Below are positions 43,785 to 53,180 of a DNA stretch of 64,000 bases, in pieces. Location: assembly GCF_000382205.1 (NCBI RefSeq), contig NZ_KB907789.1, forward strand, positions 682,001-746,000, in the 5' to 3' direction. This stretch comes from Dyadobacter beijingensis DSM 21582 (GTDB lineage: Bacteria > Bacteroidota > Bacteroidia > Cytophagales > Spirosomataceae). The notes below the pieces were generated by a model, which was not told where the DNA came from, made no database searches, and saw only the letters and a list, made by a program, of their open reading frames with translations. The position numbers and the translations under genes are program-made. Within the stretch, counting starts at the first letter, position 1; the number at the start of each line of letters is the position of its first letter.

Positions 43785-43933
43785 GCGTTGGCCGCTTAAT
43801 TTCCTGGTCAGACATGCGTTTGCCACAAGTGATTGAAACGCAATAACAAAAATAGCGCACAATAGCCAGAGAAAGCTGTCATAGGCAACTTATCCGAAAT
43901 GACCGTCCGGTCACTTTGCGCCGATTTTGACGA

Positions 43934-45301
43934 TTACTTTCCGATACAAAACTTCGAAAAAATATTATCCAGCAAATCATCCGTAACAATAGTCCCCGTA
44001 ATCTCCCCCAAATGATGCAGCGCCAACCGGATATCCTGCGCCAGAAAATCTCCCGTAACACCCAGCGATAGCCCGTTCAAAACATCGGTAAGTGAATCCG
44101 AAGTCTTAATCAAATGCTCGTAATGCCGCAGATTGGTCACCACAGTATCCCCGGCAGCTTGCCCGTGCACGAGTGAAACGAGTTTCGAAGTCAAAGCAGC
44201 CAAATTCTGCTGCGTGTGCGCTGATATAGGGAGAATGTCCGAGGTATTCGAGGACAATTCATCAAAAAGCGAAGGATTAATATCCATTTTATTCAACACA
44301 AAAAGCACTTCCTTCCCGGCAGGCAGCAATGCGGCCAACGCACGGTTCTCTGCCAGCGTTTCTACGCTATCAAAAAGGAAAATCACAATATCCGCTTTGT
44401 CCATGGCTGCTTTCGAGCGCTCGATTCCGATCGATTCGACGACGTCGGTCGTTTCACGGATACCGGCGGTGTCGATGAAACGGAATTTCAAGCCATCGAG
44501 CACGATGGTATCTTCAATCACATCGCGCGTCGTTCCTGCGATGGCGGTGACGATGGCTTTTTCTTCATTTAATAGTGCATTGAGCAATGTCGATTTGCCC
44601 ACATTCGGCGAGCCGATAATGGCTACCGGAACGCCTTCCTTAATCGCATTACCAAAATCGAACGAGCTGATCAGCGGCTCGATGGTCGCCAGCAGGGCGT
44701 CGATGAGCCTGCGGAGGTCGTCTCGCTCGGCGAATTCTACGTCTTCTTCGCCGAAATCCAGTTCCAGCTCGATCATCGAGGCGAAATGGATCAGTTCGGC
44801 ACGCAGCGAGGCTAGTTTTTTGGAAAATCCACCACGCAATTGGTTCAATGCGGTTTTATGGCTGGCCTGGGAGTCGGCGGCGATCAGGTCGGCGACAGCT
44901 TCGGCTTGCACTAGGTCAAACTGGCCGTTCAGGAAGGCGCGCTGGGTGAATTCGCCGGGCTTGGCCATGCGGGCACCTTTGACGATGAGCGCCTTCAATA
45001 TCTGGCGGATAATGTAGTCGGAACCGTGGCAGGAAATTTCGACGGAATCTTCTTTGGTAAAAGAGCGCGGCGTTTTGAAAACCGAAACGAGCACTTCGTC
45101 GATGATCTCGTCGCCGGCATTGATCGTGCCGAAATGCACAGTGTGGGTTTCGACATTTTCGAGGTTTTTGCCTTTAAATATGTTGTTCACCATGGCGATC
45201 GAACCCAGGCCCGACACGCGTATAACGCCTATCGCGCCCACGCCTGAGGGCGTCGCGAGCGCGCAAATCACTTCCTGCTGTTGTATTACTGCTAAATTCA
45301 T
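43934..45301 (-). CDS. mnmE: tRNA modification GTPase MnmE
   Basis: A 455-aa protein starting MNLAVIQQQEVICALATPSG. It has the N-terminal folate-binding domain, GTPase motifs GSPNVGKSTLLNALL, DTAGIRET and NKMD, and the C-terminal CIGK Cys. With MnmG it adds the (carboxymethyl)aminomethyl group at U34 of tRNAs. Divergent from queE, another tRNA modification gene; about 130 bp lie between. Confidence 0.97.
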   Translation of the reverse strand: MNLAVIQQQEVICALATPSGVGAIGVIRVSGLGSIAMVNNIFKGKNLENVETHTVHFGTINAGDEIIDEVLVSVFKTPRSFTKEDSVEISCHGSDYIIRQILKALIVKGARMAKPGEFTQRAFLNGQFDLVQAEAVADLIAADSQASHKTALNQLRGGFSKKLASLRAELIHFASMIELELDFGEEDVEFAERDDLRRLIDALLATIEPLISSFDFGNAIKEGVPVAIIGSPNVGKSTLLNALLNEEKAIVTAIAGTTRDVIEDTIVLDGLKFRFIDTAGIRETTDVVESIGIERSKAAMDKADIVIFLFDSVETLAENRALAALLPAGKEVLFVLNKMDINPSLFDELSSNTSDILPISAHTQQNLAALTSKLVSLVHGQAAGDTVVTNLRHYEHLIKTSDSLTDVLNGLSLGVTGDFLAQDIRLALHHLGEITGTIVTDDLLDNIFSKFCIGK

Positions 45302-45429
45302 AACTGCAAATATGCTATAATTTGAGAGAACCAATATCTCGGGCAGGAAGTTTGAATTTTGTACCTTTACGGGATTTTTCCGGCGCCGAGCCGTGTTACA
45401 CTTTTTTCAACATTAAGATTTTCAAGACA

Positions 45430-46056
45430 TTGCTTACCGAAACTTTACCCATCGTTACTTCTCAACTTCCGGTGATGGAAGCCTTCTACACTTTGCAGGG
45501 TGAGGGCCAGCACAGCGGTCGTGCCGCGTATTTCATCCGCCTCGGCGGCTGCGATGTGGGCTGTCACTGGTGCGACGTGAAGGAGTCGTGGGATGCCAGC
45601 ATTCATCCTAAATTCGACATCGATGCGATTGTGGATGGCGCATTGCAATATCCCGGTCGATTGGCGGTCATTACCGGTGGGGAGCCATTAATGTACAATC
45701 TCGACGAGCTCACGGGCGCATTGCAGGCCGCAGGCTTTAAAACCAATATCGAAACCTCGGGCGTGTACCCGTTCACGGGGCATTGGGACTGGGTGTGTTT
45801 CTCTCCCAAAAAATTCAAAACCCCGCACCCCGACATTTATACGAATGCCCACGAGCTGAAAGCAATCATTTATAACAAAAGCGATTTCGAGTTTGCGGAA
45901 GAACATGCCGCAAAAGTTTCGCCTGATTGCACGCTGCTTCTCCAACCCGAATGGAGTAAGCAGGACGTCATGCTGCCTTTGATAATTGACTATATCAAAG
46001 ACAATCCCAAATGGAAAATGTCGTTACAAACTCACAAGTTTATGAACATTCCATAA
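45430..46056 (+). CDS. queE: 7-carboxy-7-deazaguanine synthase QueE (TTG start)
   Basis: A 208-aa radical SAM enzyme with LMEAFYTLQGEG-like start, the CDVGCHWC cluster motif (C-x3-C-x2-C), and VITGGEP. It makes CDG in preQ0/queuosine synthesis. The start is read as TTG, because the first residues then align with the usual LTETLPI start of this family; the first ATG in the frame downstream (45475) would remove it. Its TAA overlaps the ATG of the OmpA-family gene (TAATG). Confidence 0.88.
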   Translation: MLTETLPIVTSQLPVMEAFYTLQGEGQHSGRAAYFIRLGGCDVGCHWCDVKESWDASIHPKFDIDAIVDGALQYPGRLAVITGGEPLMYNLDELTGALQAAGFKTNIETSGVYPFTGHWDWVCFSPKKFKTPHPDIYTNAHELKAIIYNKSDFEFAEEHAAKVSPDCTLLLQPEWSKQDVMLPLIIDYIKDNPKWKMSLQTHKFMNIP

Positions 46057-47969
46057 TGCACCGGGTTATTTTTCTCTGCCTTTTCATTGGTTTAATTACC
46101 ACAAAATCCGTTTCAGCTCAGGAAGTTACATTATCCAGAAAAGCACGGGAAGTATACGATAAGGCACAAAAAGCCTGGCAGGAAAGGAAGCTCCCCGAAG
46201 CCACCGAGCTCTTTACCAAAGTCCTCGAAATGGAGCCCAACAGCTACGATACACACCTCCGCCTGGCGCAGGTTTACGAGCTCCAGCGTAACGCCGATCT
46301 CACCCGCAAACATTACAAAAAAGCTGTTCAGCTGCGGCCCGATGCACCGCAATCGGCACCGGCGCTGCAATGGATCGGCCGCGACCATTTCAATGCACAA
46401 CGCTACGACTCGGCGCAATTTTACTTCGAAAAAGCACAAGCACTGTTCCCGCCAAAATCCAGTTTGGGCAGGCTGGCGGAAAAATCCGTAGCATCTTCGA
46501 AGTTTGCCCGGCAAGCCGCTAAAAATCCGCTGCCGATCGAGAAAAAATCATTGGGCGACACCGTCAATTTCCTGGAAACGCAGTATTTCCCTGTCCTGAC
46601 GGCCGACGACGAGACATTGATATTCACCGGATTAACCGCCAACCGCGACGAGAACATCTATTTCACCCGCCGCATCAAAGGCAGCCGGGCTGACCGTTGG
46701 GACGTTCCCGAAGAGATCTCGAAAACCATTAATACCGCCAACAACGAAGGCACCTGCACCGTTTCCGCCGACGGCCGTACCCTCGTTTTCACCGCCTGCA
46801 ACCGCGCCGATGGGTACGGCAGCTGCGATTTGTACATTTCCCACAAGGAAGGCAAGGAATGGAGCCAGCCGGTGAATCTCGGGCAGGAGGTCAATTCGCG
46901 GGAATGGGAGTCGCAGCCCTCGCTCTCAGCCGACGGGCATACGCTCTATTTCGCGTCCGACCGGAAAGGAGGCATCGGCAAGCGCGATATCTGGGTCACG
47001 CATTTGAACGACAAAAAACAATGGTCTGTCCCCAAAAACCTCGGCCCGACCATTAATACCTCCGACGAAGAGAATGCGCCGTTCATTCACGCCAACGGCC
47101 GCACGCTGTTTTACTCGTCCAACGGCCTGCCGGGAATGGGCGGTTTCGACATTTTTATTGCCCAAAAAATAGACACCACCTGGGCCGCGCCGACCAACCT
47201 TGGCTACCCTATCAACACCGTTTCGGACCAGGTAGGGCTTTTTATCGCTTCCAACGGCGAAAACGCCTATTATACCGATGACAACACCGACAAAGGCAAT
47301 GGCCGCTCGCTCATTTATACCTTCCGCGTGCCCGAGTCGCTGCAAAAGATCATCACGCCAACCCGCTATGCGAAGGGTAAAGTTTTTGATAAAAAAACAG
47401 GCACCGTACTAGCGTCGGAAATCGATTTATATGACTTGAAAAGCCAGTCGAAAGTAGGTTCGTTTACCTCCGATAGCCAGAACGGCTCGTTCCTGGCAGT
47501 CCTGAACAGCGGCGGCGAATATGCATTCTATGTATCAAAACCGGGGTATCTGTTTAAAAGCCTGTCGTTTTCGGTCAATAACGATCAGTCGTTTGTAGAC
47601 CTTGAAATTCCATTGGAAGCCATTGAAAAAGACCGCGCGGAGGTTTTGAACAACATTTTTTTCAAAACCGGCGAATACATTCTCGACGACAAGTCAAAAG
47701 TCGAGCTCGACAAGCTGAGCGACTTTTTGAACAAAAACAAAACCATTAAAATAGAAATCTCCGGCCACACGGACGATGTGGGTTCGGACACCGAAAATAT
47801 GGCGCTTTCCCAACGCCGGGCGCAGTCGGTGCAATATTACCTGCAACAGTCGGGAATTGCGGCCGATCGGATTCTGGCAAAAGGTTATGGGGAGACAAAG
47901 CCGATGGCACCGAACGATTCGGATGAAAACCGTCAGAAAAACCGAAGAATCGAATGGCGCGTCCTTTAA
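46056..47969 (+). CDS. OmpA-family protein with TPR and PD40 repeats
   Basis: A 637-aa precursor starting MHRVIFLCLF, signal cut near SVSAQ. Order: TPR repeats (WQERKLPEATELFTKVLEM), five PD40/WD40-like blades (GRTLVFTACNRADGYGSCDL; GHTLYFASDRKGGIGKRDIW), a carboxypeptidase-like domain, and a C-terminal OmpA peptidoglycan-binding domain (ISGHTDDVGSDTENMALSQR; AKGYGETKPMAPND). It anchors in the outer membrane or wall. Translationally coupled to queE; a functional link is not evident. Confidence 0.9.
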   Translation: MHRVIFLCLFIGLITTKSVSAQEVTLSRKAREVYDKAQKAWQERKLPEATELFTKVLEMEPNSYDTHLRLAQVYELQRNADLTRKHYKKAVQLRPDAPQSAPALQWIGRDHFNAQRYDSAQFYFEKAQALFPPKSSLGRLAEKSVASSKFARQAAKNPLPIEKKSLGDTVNFLETQYFPVLTADDETLIFTGLTANRDENIYFTRRIKGSRADRWDVPEEISKTINTANNEGTCTVSADGRTLVFTACNRADGYGSCDLYISHKEGKEWSQPVNLGQEVNSREWESQPSLSADGHTLYFASDRKGGIGKRDIWVTHLNDKKQWSVPKNLGPTINTSDEENAPFIHANGRTLFYSSNGLPGMGGFDIFIAQKIDTTWAAPTNLGYPINTVSDQVGLFIASNGENAYYTDDNTDKGNGRSLIYTFRVPESLQKIITPTRYAKGKVFDKKTGTVLASEIDLYDLKSQSKVGSFTSDSQNGSFLAVLNSGGEYAFYVSKPGYLFKSLSFSVNNDQSFVDLEIPLEAIEKDRAEVLNNIFFKTGEYILDDKSKVELDKLSDFLNKNKTIKIEISGHTDDVGSDTENMALSQRRAQSVQYYLQQSGIAADRILAKGYGETKPMAPNDSDENRQKNRRIEWRVL

Positions 47970-48144
47970 AGGCATTTGCATAACGGGCTGAAATTTTGCA
48001 CTTTTGTCAGTCCGCCGATGTTGTACTAACAGGTACACAAAGGCAAAATCCCTATCCACACGCGAAGATCTGGCCTTTGAGGCACCGCCGGTTTTTCCGG
48101 TAAAACTGAGAACATTCGTCATTAACAGTAGTTTTTATAATAAC

Positions 48145-49107
48145 ATGTCATCCGAGAAAGTATCCTGCCTGATTATCGGCTCCGGCCCTGCCGGTTACAC
48201 TGCCGCCATATATGCATCCCGCGCGGGATTGAATCCTGTACTTTACCAAGGCGCCCAGCCGGGCGGCCAGCTGACCATCACTACCGAGGTCGACAATTAT
48301 CCTGGCTATCCCGACGGCATTACCGGCCCTGAAATGATGATCAACTTCGAAAAACAGGCCAAACGCTTCGGTACCGATGTCCGGTACGGCCTTGCCACGT
48401 CGGTTGATTTTACCGGTTACCCACACAAAGTGATCATCGACAACAAGCACGAGATCACCGCCGATGCAGTCATTATTTCCACAGGTGCTTCCGCCAAATG
48501 GTTGGGGCTGGAAGGTGAAGAGCGTTTGAATGGCCGCGGCGTATCTGCCTGCGCGGTTTGCGACGGTTTCTTCTTCCGTAACCAGGACGTGGTTGTCGTA
48601 GGTGCGGGCGACACCGCTGCCGAAGAAGCCAGCTACCTGGCGAAATTGTGCCGTAAAGTATACCTGCTCGTTCGCCGCGACGAAATGCGCGCGTCGAAGA
48701 TCATGCAGAAGCGCTTGGAAACGTTGCCGAACATCGAAATCCTCTGGAACACTGAAACCGTCAAACTGAACGGCGAAGAAGGTTTGGAATCGGTATTGGT
48801 GAAAAATAATAAAACCGGCGAGGAGCAACTTTTGGAAGCAACCGGTTTCTTTGTTGCGATTGGCCACAAACCGAATACGGATATTTTCAAAGGTTATCTC
48901 AATATGGACGAAACCGGATATATCCAGACCATCAAAGGAAGCTCCTGCACCAACATCAAAGGCGTATTTGCCTGCGGTGATGCCCAGGACAATGTTTACC
49001 GCCAGGCGATTACCGCTGCGGGAACAGGTTGTATGGCGGCTTTGGATGCTGAGCGGTTCCTGGTGGAACGGGAAGTGGACGTTATAATCGAAGAAGAAAC
49101 AGCTTAA
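48145..49107 (+). CDS. trxB: Thioredoxin-disulfide reductase
   Basis: A 320-aa FAD/NADPH enzyme: GSGPAGYTAAIYASRAG, the redox CAVC pair in GVSACAVCDGF, VVVGAGDTAAEEA (NADPH), and GVFACGDAQD. It reduces thioredoxin. I start at MSSEKVSC; an upstream extension of the frame has no family similarity. The 175 bp in front hold no gene; a terminator hairpin follows the gene. Confidence 0.96.
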   Translation: MSSEKVSCLIIGSGPAGYTAAIYASRAGLNPVLYQGAQPGGQLTITTEVDNYPGYPDGITGPEMMINFEKQAKRFGTDVRYGLATSVDFTGYPHKVIIDNKHEITADAVIISTGASAKWLGLEGEERLNGRGVSACAVCDGFFFRNQDVVVVGAGDTAAEEASYLAKLCRKVYLLVRRDEMRASKIMQKRLETLPNIEILWNTETVKLNGEEGLESVLVKNNKTGEEQLLEATGFFVAIGHKPNTDIFKGYLNMDETGYIQTIKGSSCTNIKGVFACGDAQDNVYRQAITAAGTGCMAALDAERFLVEREVDVIIEEETA

Positions 49108-49132
49108 AATCAATCGCGCAACCCTAATAAGG

Positions 49133-49172
49133 ATCAGGCTACGCTGAATGATAAGCACCAGCGTAGTCTGAT
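49133..49172 (+). terminator. Hairpin terminator after trxB
   Basis: Fourteen-base arms (49133-49146 and 49159-49172) with a single G-T pair. TTTGG follows. Confidence 0.65.
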
Positions 49173-49186
49173 TTGGTATTATACTT

Positions 49187-50260
49187 ATGAAAGTAAAGCT
49201 TATTGTTTGTTTGCTAATGGCCGTGTGTTTAATCTCCTGGAACACGCAAGCGCAAGAGCGAGGAAAATTCCGAAAAAATCCGAAGATCAACCAGTCGGGC
49301 AACAATGCCAACGAAGGCCCGACCACCAAAGCCACGCCTCAGCCCGAGGACGAATACGAGGTAGAAACCTCTAACCTGAAATTCCAGAGCCAGTTCGAGC
49401 CGGTCAAGCCGCTGAACCCCGTCGTGAATGAAGATACCACCACCATTGACGAAGGGGAAACCGAAGTAGTGATCGCCGAAGATTCAGTGCTCGTAGCCGA
49501 CGAATGGGTGAAGGCTGCCGAATATTATGTGATCTGGGACGCCCGAACAATTAACCCCTACGGCCTCAAAGCAGAGGATTTTGACGAGCCGGTAGACCTC
49601 AAACTGTACGATCAGGCCGCCAATCGCATGTGGTCCGCGCCGATGGACAAGACACCGGTAACCTCGCACTTCGCTTACCGCTGGGGCCGCTGGCACAACG
49701 GTACCGACCTCGACCTGGAAACGGGCGATTCGGTACGCAGCACTTACGACGGCATGGTCCGCATTGTGGCCTGGGACGGCAGCGGATACGGACGGTTTGT
49801 GGTAGTGAGGCATTATAACGGCCTGGAAACACTGTATGGTCACCTTTCCAAACAAATGGTGGAGTCAGGTCAGCTGGTGAAAGCAGGGGAAGTTATCGGT
49901 TTGGGAGGAAATACGGGCCGCAGCTCCGGCTCCCATTTGCATTACGAAAACCGCTACGAAGGTAACCCGTTCGATCCCGAGCATATATTCGACTGGCCCG
50001 GTACAACCATCAAGTCCGACCATTTCCTGCTGACCAGCGCGGCATGGAGCCACATCCGGGGCAAATCTTCTAAAAGCGAATTCGAGGCCGGCGACGCGCC
50101 AAAGGCCTATTCCCGTTCCATTTTGCACAAAGTACGCTCGGGTGACACCCTGGGCTCCATCGCATCGCGCTATGGTGTGAGCATCTCATCCATTGCCCGC
50201 AAAAACCGCATGTCCACCCGCACCACGCTGCGGATCGGACAGAAATTGCGCATCAAATAA
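49187..50260 (+). CDS. M23 peptidase with C-terminal LysM domain
   Basis: A 357-aa precursor with signal peptide (NTQAQE). A linker region leads to the M23 domain (SHFAYRWGRWHNGTDLDLE; SGYGRFVVVRHYNGLETLYG; SGSHLHYE), with the HxxxD and HxH zinc residues intact. A LysM domain (KVRSGDTLGSIASRYGVSIS) closes it. Peptidoglycan endopeptidase of the periplasm. It is 13 bp upstream of the deacetylase gene, so probably co-transcribed. Confidence 0.92.
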   Translation: MKVKLIVCLLMAVCLISWNTQAQERGKFRKNPKINQSGNNANEGPTTKATPQPEDEYEVETSNLKFQSQFEPVKPLNPVVNEDTTTIDEGETEVVIAEDSVLVADEWVKAAEYYVIWDARTINPYGLKAEDFDEPVDLKLYDQAANRMWSAPMDKTPVTSHFAYRWGRWHNGTDLDLETGDSVRSTYDGMVRIVAWDGSGYGRFVVVRHYNGLETLYGHLSKQMVESGQLVKAGEVIGLGGNTGRSSGSHLHYENRYEGNPFDPEHIFDWPGTTIKSDHFLLTSAAWSHIRGKSSKSEFEAGDAPKAYSRSILHKVRSGDTLGSIASRYGVSISSIARKNRMSTRTTLRIGQKLRIK

Positions 50261-50273
50261 TCCCGAAACAACC

Positions 50274-51002
50274 ATGAAATTAGATATCCTTGCCATCACA
50301 GCCCACCCCGACGACGTGGAGCTGTGTTGCGCCGGAACGCTGCTAGCGCAAATGGCGCTGGGCAAAAAAGTAGGTATTGTGGATCTTACCCGCGGCGAGC
50401 TGGGTACCCGAGGAACACCCGAAGGCCGCATTCAGGAAGGGCTCGACGCCGCACGCATTTTGGGCGTGGAAGTACGCGAGAATGTAGGCCTGGCCGACGG
50501 TTTCTTCAAAAACGACGAGGCGCACCAGAAAGCCATTATCCCTTTTATCCGCAAATACCGTCCCGAAATCGTCATTACCAACGCCATCAACGACCGCCAT
50601 CCCGACCATGGGCGTGGTGCAGAACTGGTGGCCGAAGCCAGCTTCTATTCCGGCCTGCGTATGGTGAAAACTTTCGACGAGCAAGGCAACGAACAGGAAG
50701 CGTGGCGGCCGAAACAGGTATTCCACTCCATTCAGGACCGGTACATCACGCCCGACTTCATCGTCGACATTACCGAGTTCCACGACAAGAAGATCGAGGC
50801 CGTCAAAGCATTCAAAAGCCAGTTCCACGTACCCGACTACAAGGGTGAAGGCGAGCCGCAGAGCTACATTTCTTCTCCCGAATTCCTGGAATTCATCATC
50901 GCGCGGGCGCAGGAAATGGGCCACGCGATAGGTGTGAAATACGGCGAAGGCTTCACAACCGCGCGTAAGCTGGGCGTACGCGACCTGTCGGTATTCATCT
51001 GA
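50274..51002 (+). CDS. bshB1: Bacillithiol biosynthesis deacetylase BshB1-like
   Basis: A 242-aa LmbE/PIG-L-type zinc deacetylase: ITAHPDDVELCCAGTL, DLTRGELGTRGTPEGR, and NDRHPDHGRGAELV. The TRGELGTRGT and D-x-HPDH residues are those of BshB1, which removes acetyl from GlcNAc-malate. The start is MKLDILAIT, just after the M23 gene. Confidence 0.88.
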   Translation: MKLDILAITAHPDDVELCCAGTLLAQMALGKKVGIVDLTRGELGTRGTPEGRIQEGLDAARILGVEVRENVGLADGFFKNDEAHQKAIIPFIRKYRPEIVITNAINDRHPDHGRGAELVAEASFYSGLRMVKTFDEQGNEQEAWRPKQVFHSIQDRYITPDFIVDITEFHDKKIEAVKAFKSQFHVPDYKGEGEPQSYISSPEFLEFIIARAQEMGHAIGVKYGEGFTTARKLGVRDLSVFI

Positions 51003-51014
51003 CCAGCGTTGTGA

Positions 51015-51022
51015 TACTTTTG
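51015..51022 (+). promoter_or_regulatory. -7 box TACTTTTG
   Basis: Exact TAnnTTTG match 77 bp before the msrB start. Confidence 0.45.
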
Positions 51023-51098
51023 TTATAAAATTCAGGGAATTTGTTTGACCTGTGCGAGCGTTTTAATCGTATATCCTGATAAACCAGATCATAAACGC

Positions 51099-51668
51099 AT
51101 GAAAAACCTCATAATGGCCGCAATGGTCGGAATTTGTGCCCTGACATTGCAAAACTGCTACGGGCAATCCTCCGCCGACCAGGGCAAACCGGCTGCGAAA
51201 GCACCCGAATATTCCCATACAGAAACGGCGCCCGTCAAAAAAAGCAACGACGACTGGCGGAAAATCCTTTCACCCGAAGTGTACAACGTAGCGCGCCTCA
51301 AAGGCACCGAGCGCCCGTTCACAAGCGAGTACGAGCATTCCAAAGAAATAGGCACGTTCTACTGCGCCGTGTGCGGCAACCCGCTGTTCAAAAGCGACGC
51401 CAAGTATGAAAGCGGCTGCGGGTGGCCCAGTTTCTTCGAGCCCATCAACAAAAAATCAATTATCGAAGCGACAGACAACAGCCTGGGCATGCACCGCATC
51501 GAGGTCATGTGCGGCCGGTGCAAATCACACTTAGGCCACGTTTTCGACGACGGCCCGCCTCCTACCGGCTTGCGTTACTGCATTAATGGCGTCGTGCTCG
51601 ATTTCGAAAAAGCGAAAACCGCCGAGAAGAAATTCAATAGCAAAAAGAAACCGGAGTCGGGCAGCTAG
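51099..51668 (+). CDS. msrB: Peptide-methionine (R)-S-oxide reductase, exported
   Basis: A 189-aa MsrB with signal and Cys in LTLQNC (weak lipobox). Zinc CAVC/CGRC pairs, KYESGCGWPSFFEP, and the catalytic Cys in LRYCINGVV are present. It repairs oxidised methionine in envelope proteins. Terminator downstream. Confidence 0.94.
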   Translation: MKNLIMAAMVGICALTLQNCYGQSSADQGKPAAKAPEYSHTETAPVKKSNDDWRKILSPEVYNVARLKGTERPFTSEYEHSKEIGTFYCAVCGNPLFKSDAKYESGCGWPSFFEPINKKSIIEATDNSLGMHRIEVMCGRCKSHLGHVFDDGPPPTGLRYCINGVVLDFEKAKTAEKKFNSKKKPESGS

Positions 51669-51696
51669 TACCATACTTCGAATTTGGTGAGTCAAA

Positions 51697-51751
51697 AAAG
51701 GCATTCCCCCTGCCGCAGGCTAAGCAGCTTGTGTTCAGGGGGAATGCCTTT
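51697..51751 (+). terminator. Strong terminator after msrB
   Basis: Perfect 16-bp arms (51697-51712, 51736-51751) followed by CTGTTTGTT. Confidence 0.9.
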
Positions 51752-51797
51752 CTGTTTGTTACTAGATGAAATTTTTTCTCTAACCTCGTTTTAATAA

Positions 51798-51829
51798 TTT
51801 GTTCCAATTCTAAATAATACATATGTTTG
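51798..51829 (+). promoter_or_regulatory. Consensus Bacteroidota promoter of the iron operon
   Basis: TTTG at 51798-51801 and TATGTTTG at 51822-51829 with exactly 20 bp between them: a full -33/-7 match. Start of transcription near 51836. Confidence 0.8.
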
Positions 51830-51840
51830 CCACGATTTAT

Positions 51841-51857
51841 ATTTATTCTAAATAAAT
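51841..51857. promoter_or_regulatory. Palindrome at the transcription start (Fur-like operator candidate)
   Basis: ATTTATT-CTA-AATAAAT, perfect 7-bp arms, just 3' of the predicted start. AT-rich palindromes at such positions are typical for iron repressors; the identity of the regulator is inference. Confidence 0.5.
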
Positions 51858-51896
51858 CGATCAGTTACATCCCTAACAAAACGCTTACTGGATCAA

Positions 51897-53096
51897 ATGC
51901 TACACTACAATTTCAAATTGCGGGCGATGCTGTTCGCCTCAATCGTTGCATTCGGACTCGTTTCATGCTCGGACGACGACGAACCTACCCCTCCTGCTCA
52001 GCAAGACCTTCGCACGAAGATCGACTACGCGAAAGTAACACCGACAACACCTTACAAAGCCCTCTTCATCGATACGAAAGGTGATACTACCGCCGATACC
52101 AAGTCGGGTGTAGACCGTTATAGAATGTTCCAGGCGATCAACTATTATCTCGGAAGCGCAGTAAGGGATTCTGCTACACTGGATGCGGCCGTGTTGAAAA
52201 ACATGTACGCCAATACCGGTAACCCGTTTAAAGATGTTAAATCGGGTGCCGTTCAGGTGGTTGGTGCCGATCTGAATGCATCCGGCGTTCAGCTTCGCAA
52301 CGTGACAGCTTCTTCAAAAGCAGCTGCGGAAGCTGAAACCAACCGCGCTGCATTGGAAACCTATTTCGCACAAATCGCGGAGGCCAGCAAATCCGTGAAA
52401 GGGAAAGCCGAGAAAGGAAAAGCCGGCAAGCTGGGCAACTACCTCGTGGATGCGAAAGGAATCGAGATCGCGCAGATCATCCAGAAAGGCCTCATCGGTG
52501 CATTGCAGCTGGACTACATCGGCAACATCCAGCTCGATAAGGGCCTGGAAGCCGACAACAAGACATTGGTTTCCGGCAAAAAATACACCGCTTTGGAACA
52601 CAACTGGGACGAAGCATTCGGCTTGCTAACGCCTAACCCGATCTTCCTCGAAGGTGCTACGGACGCCGCCAAAGGTGCCAAGGCAACCGAGTCGTTCCTG
52701 GGTTCTTACCTTTGGGAATACAACAAGGCCGCATATGCCAAAATCCACTCCGCATTCCTGAAAGGCCGCGTGGCGATCGTGAACAACGACAAAACCGAGC
52801 TGAAAACACAGGCTACCTTCATCCGCACGGAAATGGAGAAAGCCATTGCTTCGGCTGCATTGGGCTACCTCGGCAAATGGAAAAGCGGTACCGACGACGC
52901 TACCCGTGCGCACGCCATGGGCGAAGGACTGGGCTTCATTTACTCCCTCCGCTTCGCGACCATCAACGGTGCCGACGCGGGATTCTCCGACGCGATCCTG
53001 CTTGGCCTCATCGGCTCGCCAAATGGCTTCTGGGACTTGACCAACGACAAGATCAACGCGGCTTCCGACGCGATTACCAAGAAATTCAAGCTGTAA
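51897..53096 (+). CDS. DUF4856 lipoprotein
   Basis: A 399-aa protein with lipobox FGLVSC near residue 24. The family segment KVTPTTPYKALFIDTKGDTT, followed by LEHNWDEAFGLL and HAMGEGLGFIYSLRF, identifies DUF4856, an all-helical domain often encoded before imelysin genes. It opens the operon with imelysin, HTTM and TonB receptor genes; probably a surface or periplasmic iron-related protein. The in-frame Met at 51927 is a second possible start. Confidence 0.82.
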   Translation: MLHYNFKLRAMLFASIVAFGLVSCSDDDEPTPPAQQDLRTKIDYAKVTPTTPYKALFIDTKGDTTADTKSGVDRYRMFQAINYYLGSAVRDSATLDAAVLKNMYANTGNPFKDVKSGAVQVVGADLNASGVQLRNVTASSKAAAEAETNRAALETYFAQIAEASKSVKGKAEKGKAGKLGNYLVDAKGIEIAQIIQKGLIGALQLDYIGNIQLDKGLEADNKTLVSGKKYTALEHNWDEAFGLLTPNPIFLEGATDAAKGAKATESFLGSYLWEYNKAAYAKIHSAFLKGRVAIVNNDKTELKTQATFIRTEMEKAIASAALGYLGKWKSGTDDATRAHAMGEGLGFIYSLRFATINGADAGFSDAILLGLIGSPNGFWDLTNDKINAASDAITKKFKL

Positions 53097-53122
53097 GGCT
53101 TCCCATAACCTGCAATCAGGAC

Positions 53123-53150
53123 GGTGGATCGGCAATTTTGCCGGTCCACC
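53123..53150 (+). terminator. Intra-operon hairpin between DUF4856 and imelysin genes
   Basis: Arms of 13 bp (53123-53135 and 53138-53150) with one G-T pair and a 2-nt loop, followed by T-rich sequence. It may partly end transcription or stabilise the first message. Confidence 0.65.
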
Positions 53151-53180
53151 ATTTCTCGTTTTAATCTAACCTTTGATACA

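Noticed and set aside
48148..49335. Minus-strand open frame of 395 codons
   Set aside because: Antisense to trxB, which is certain.
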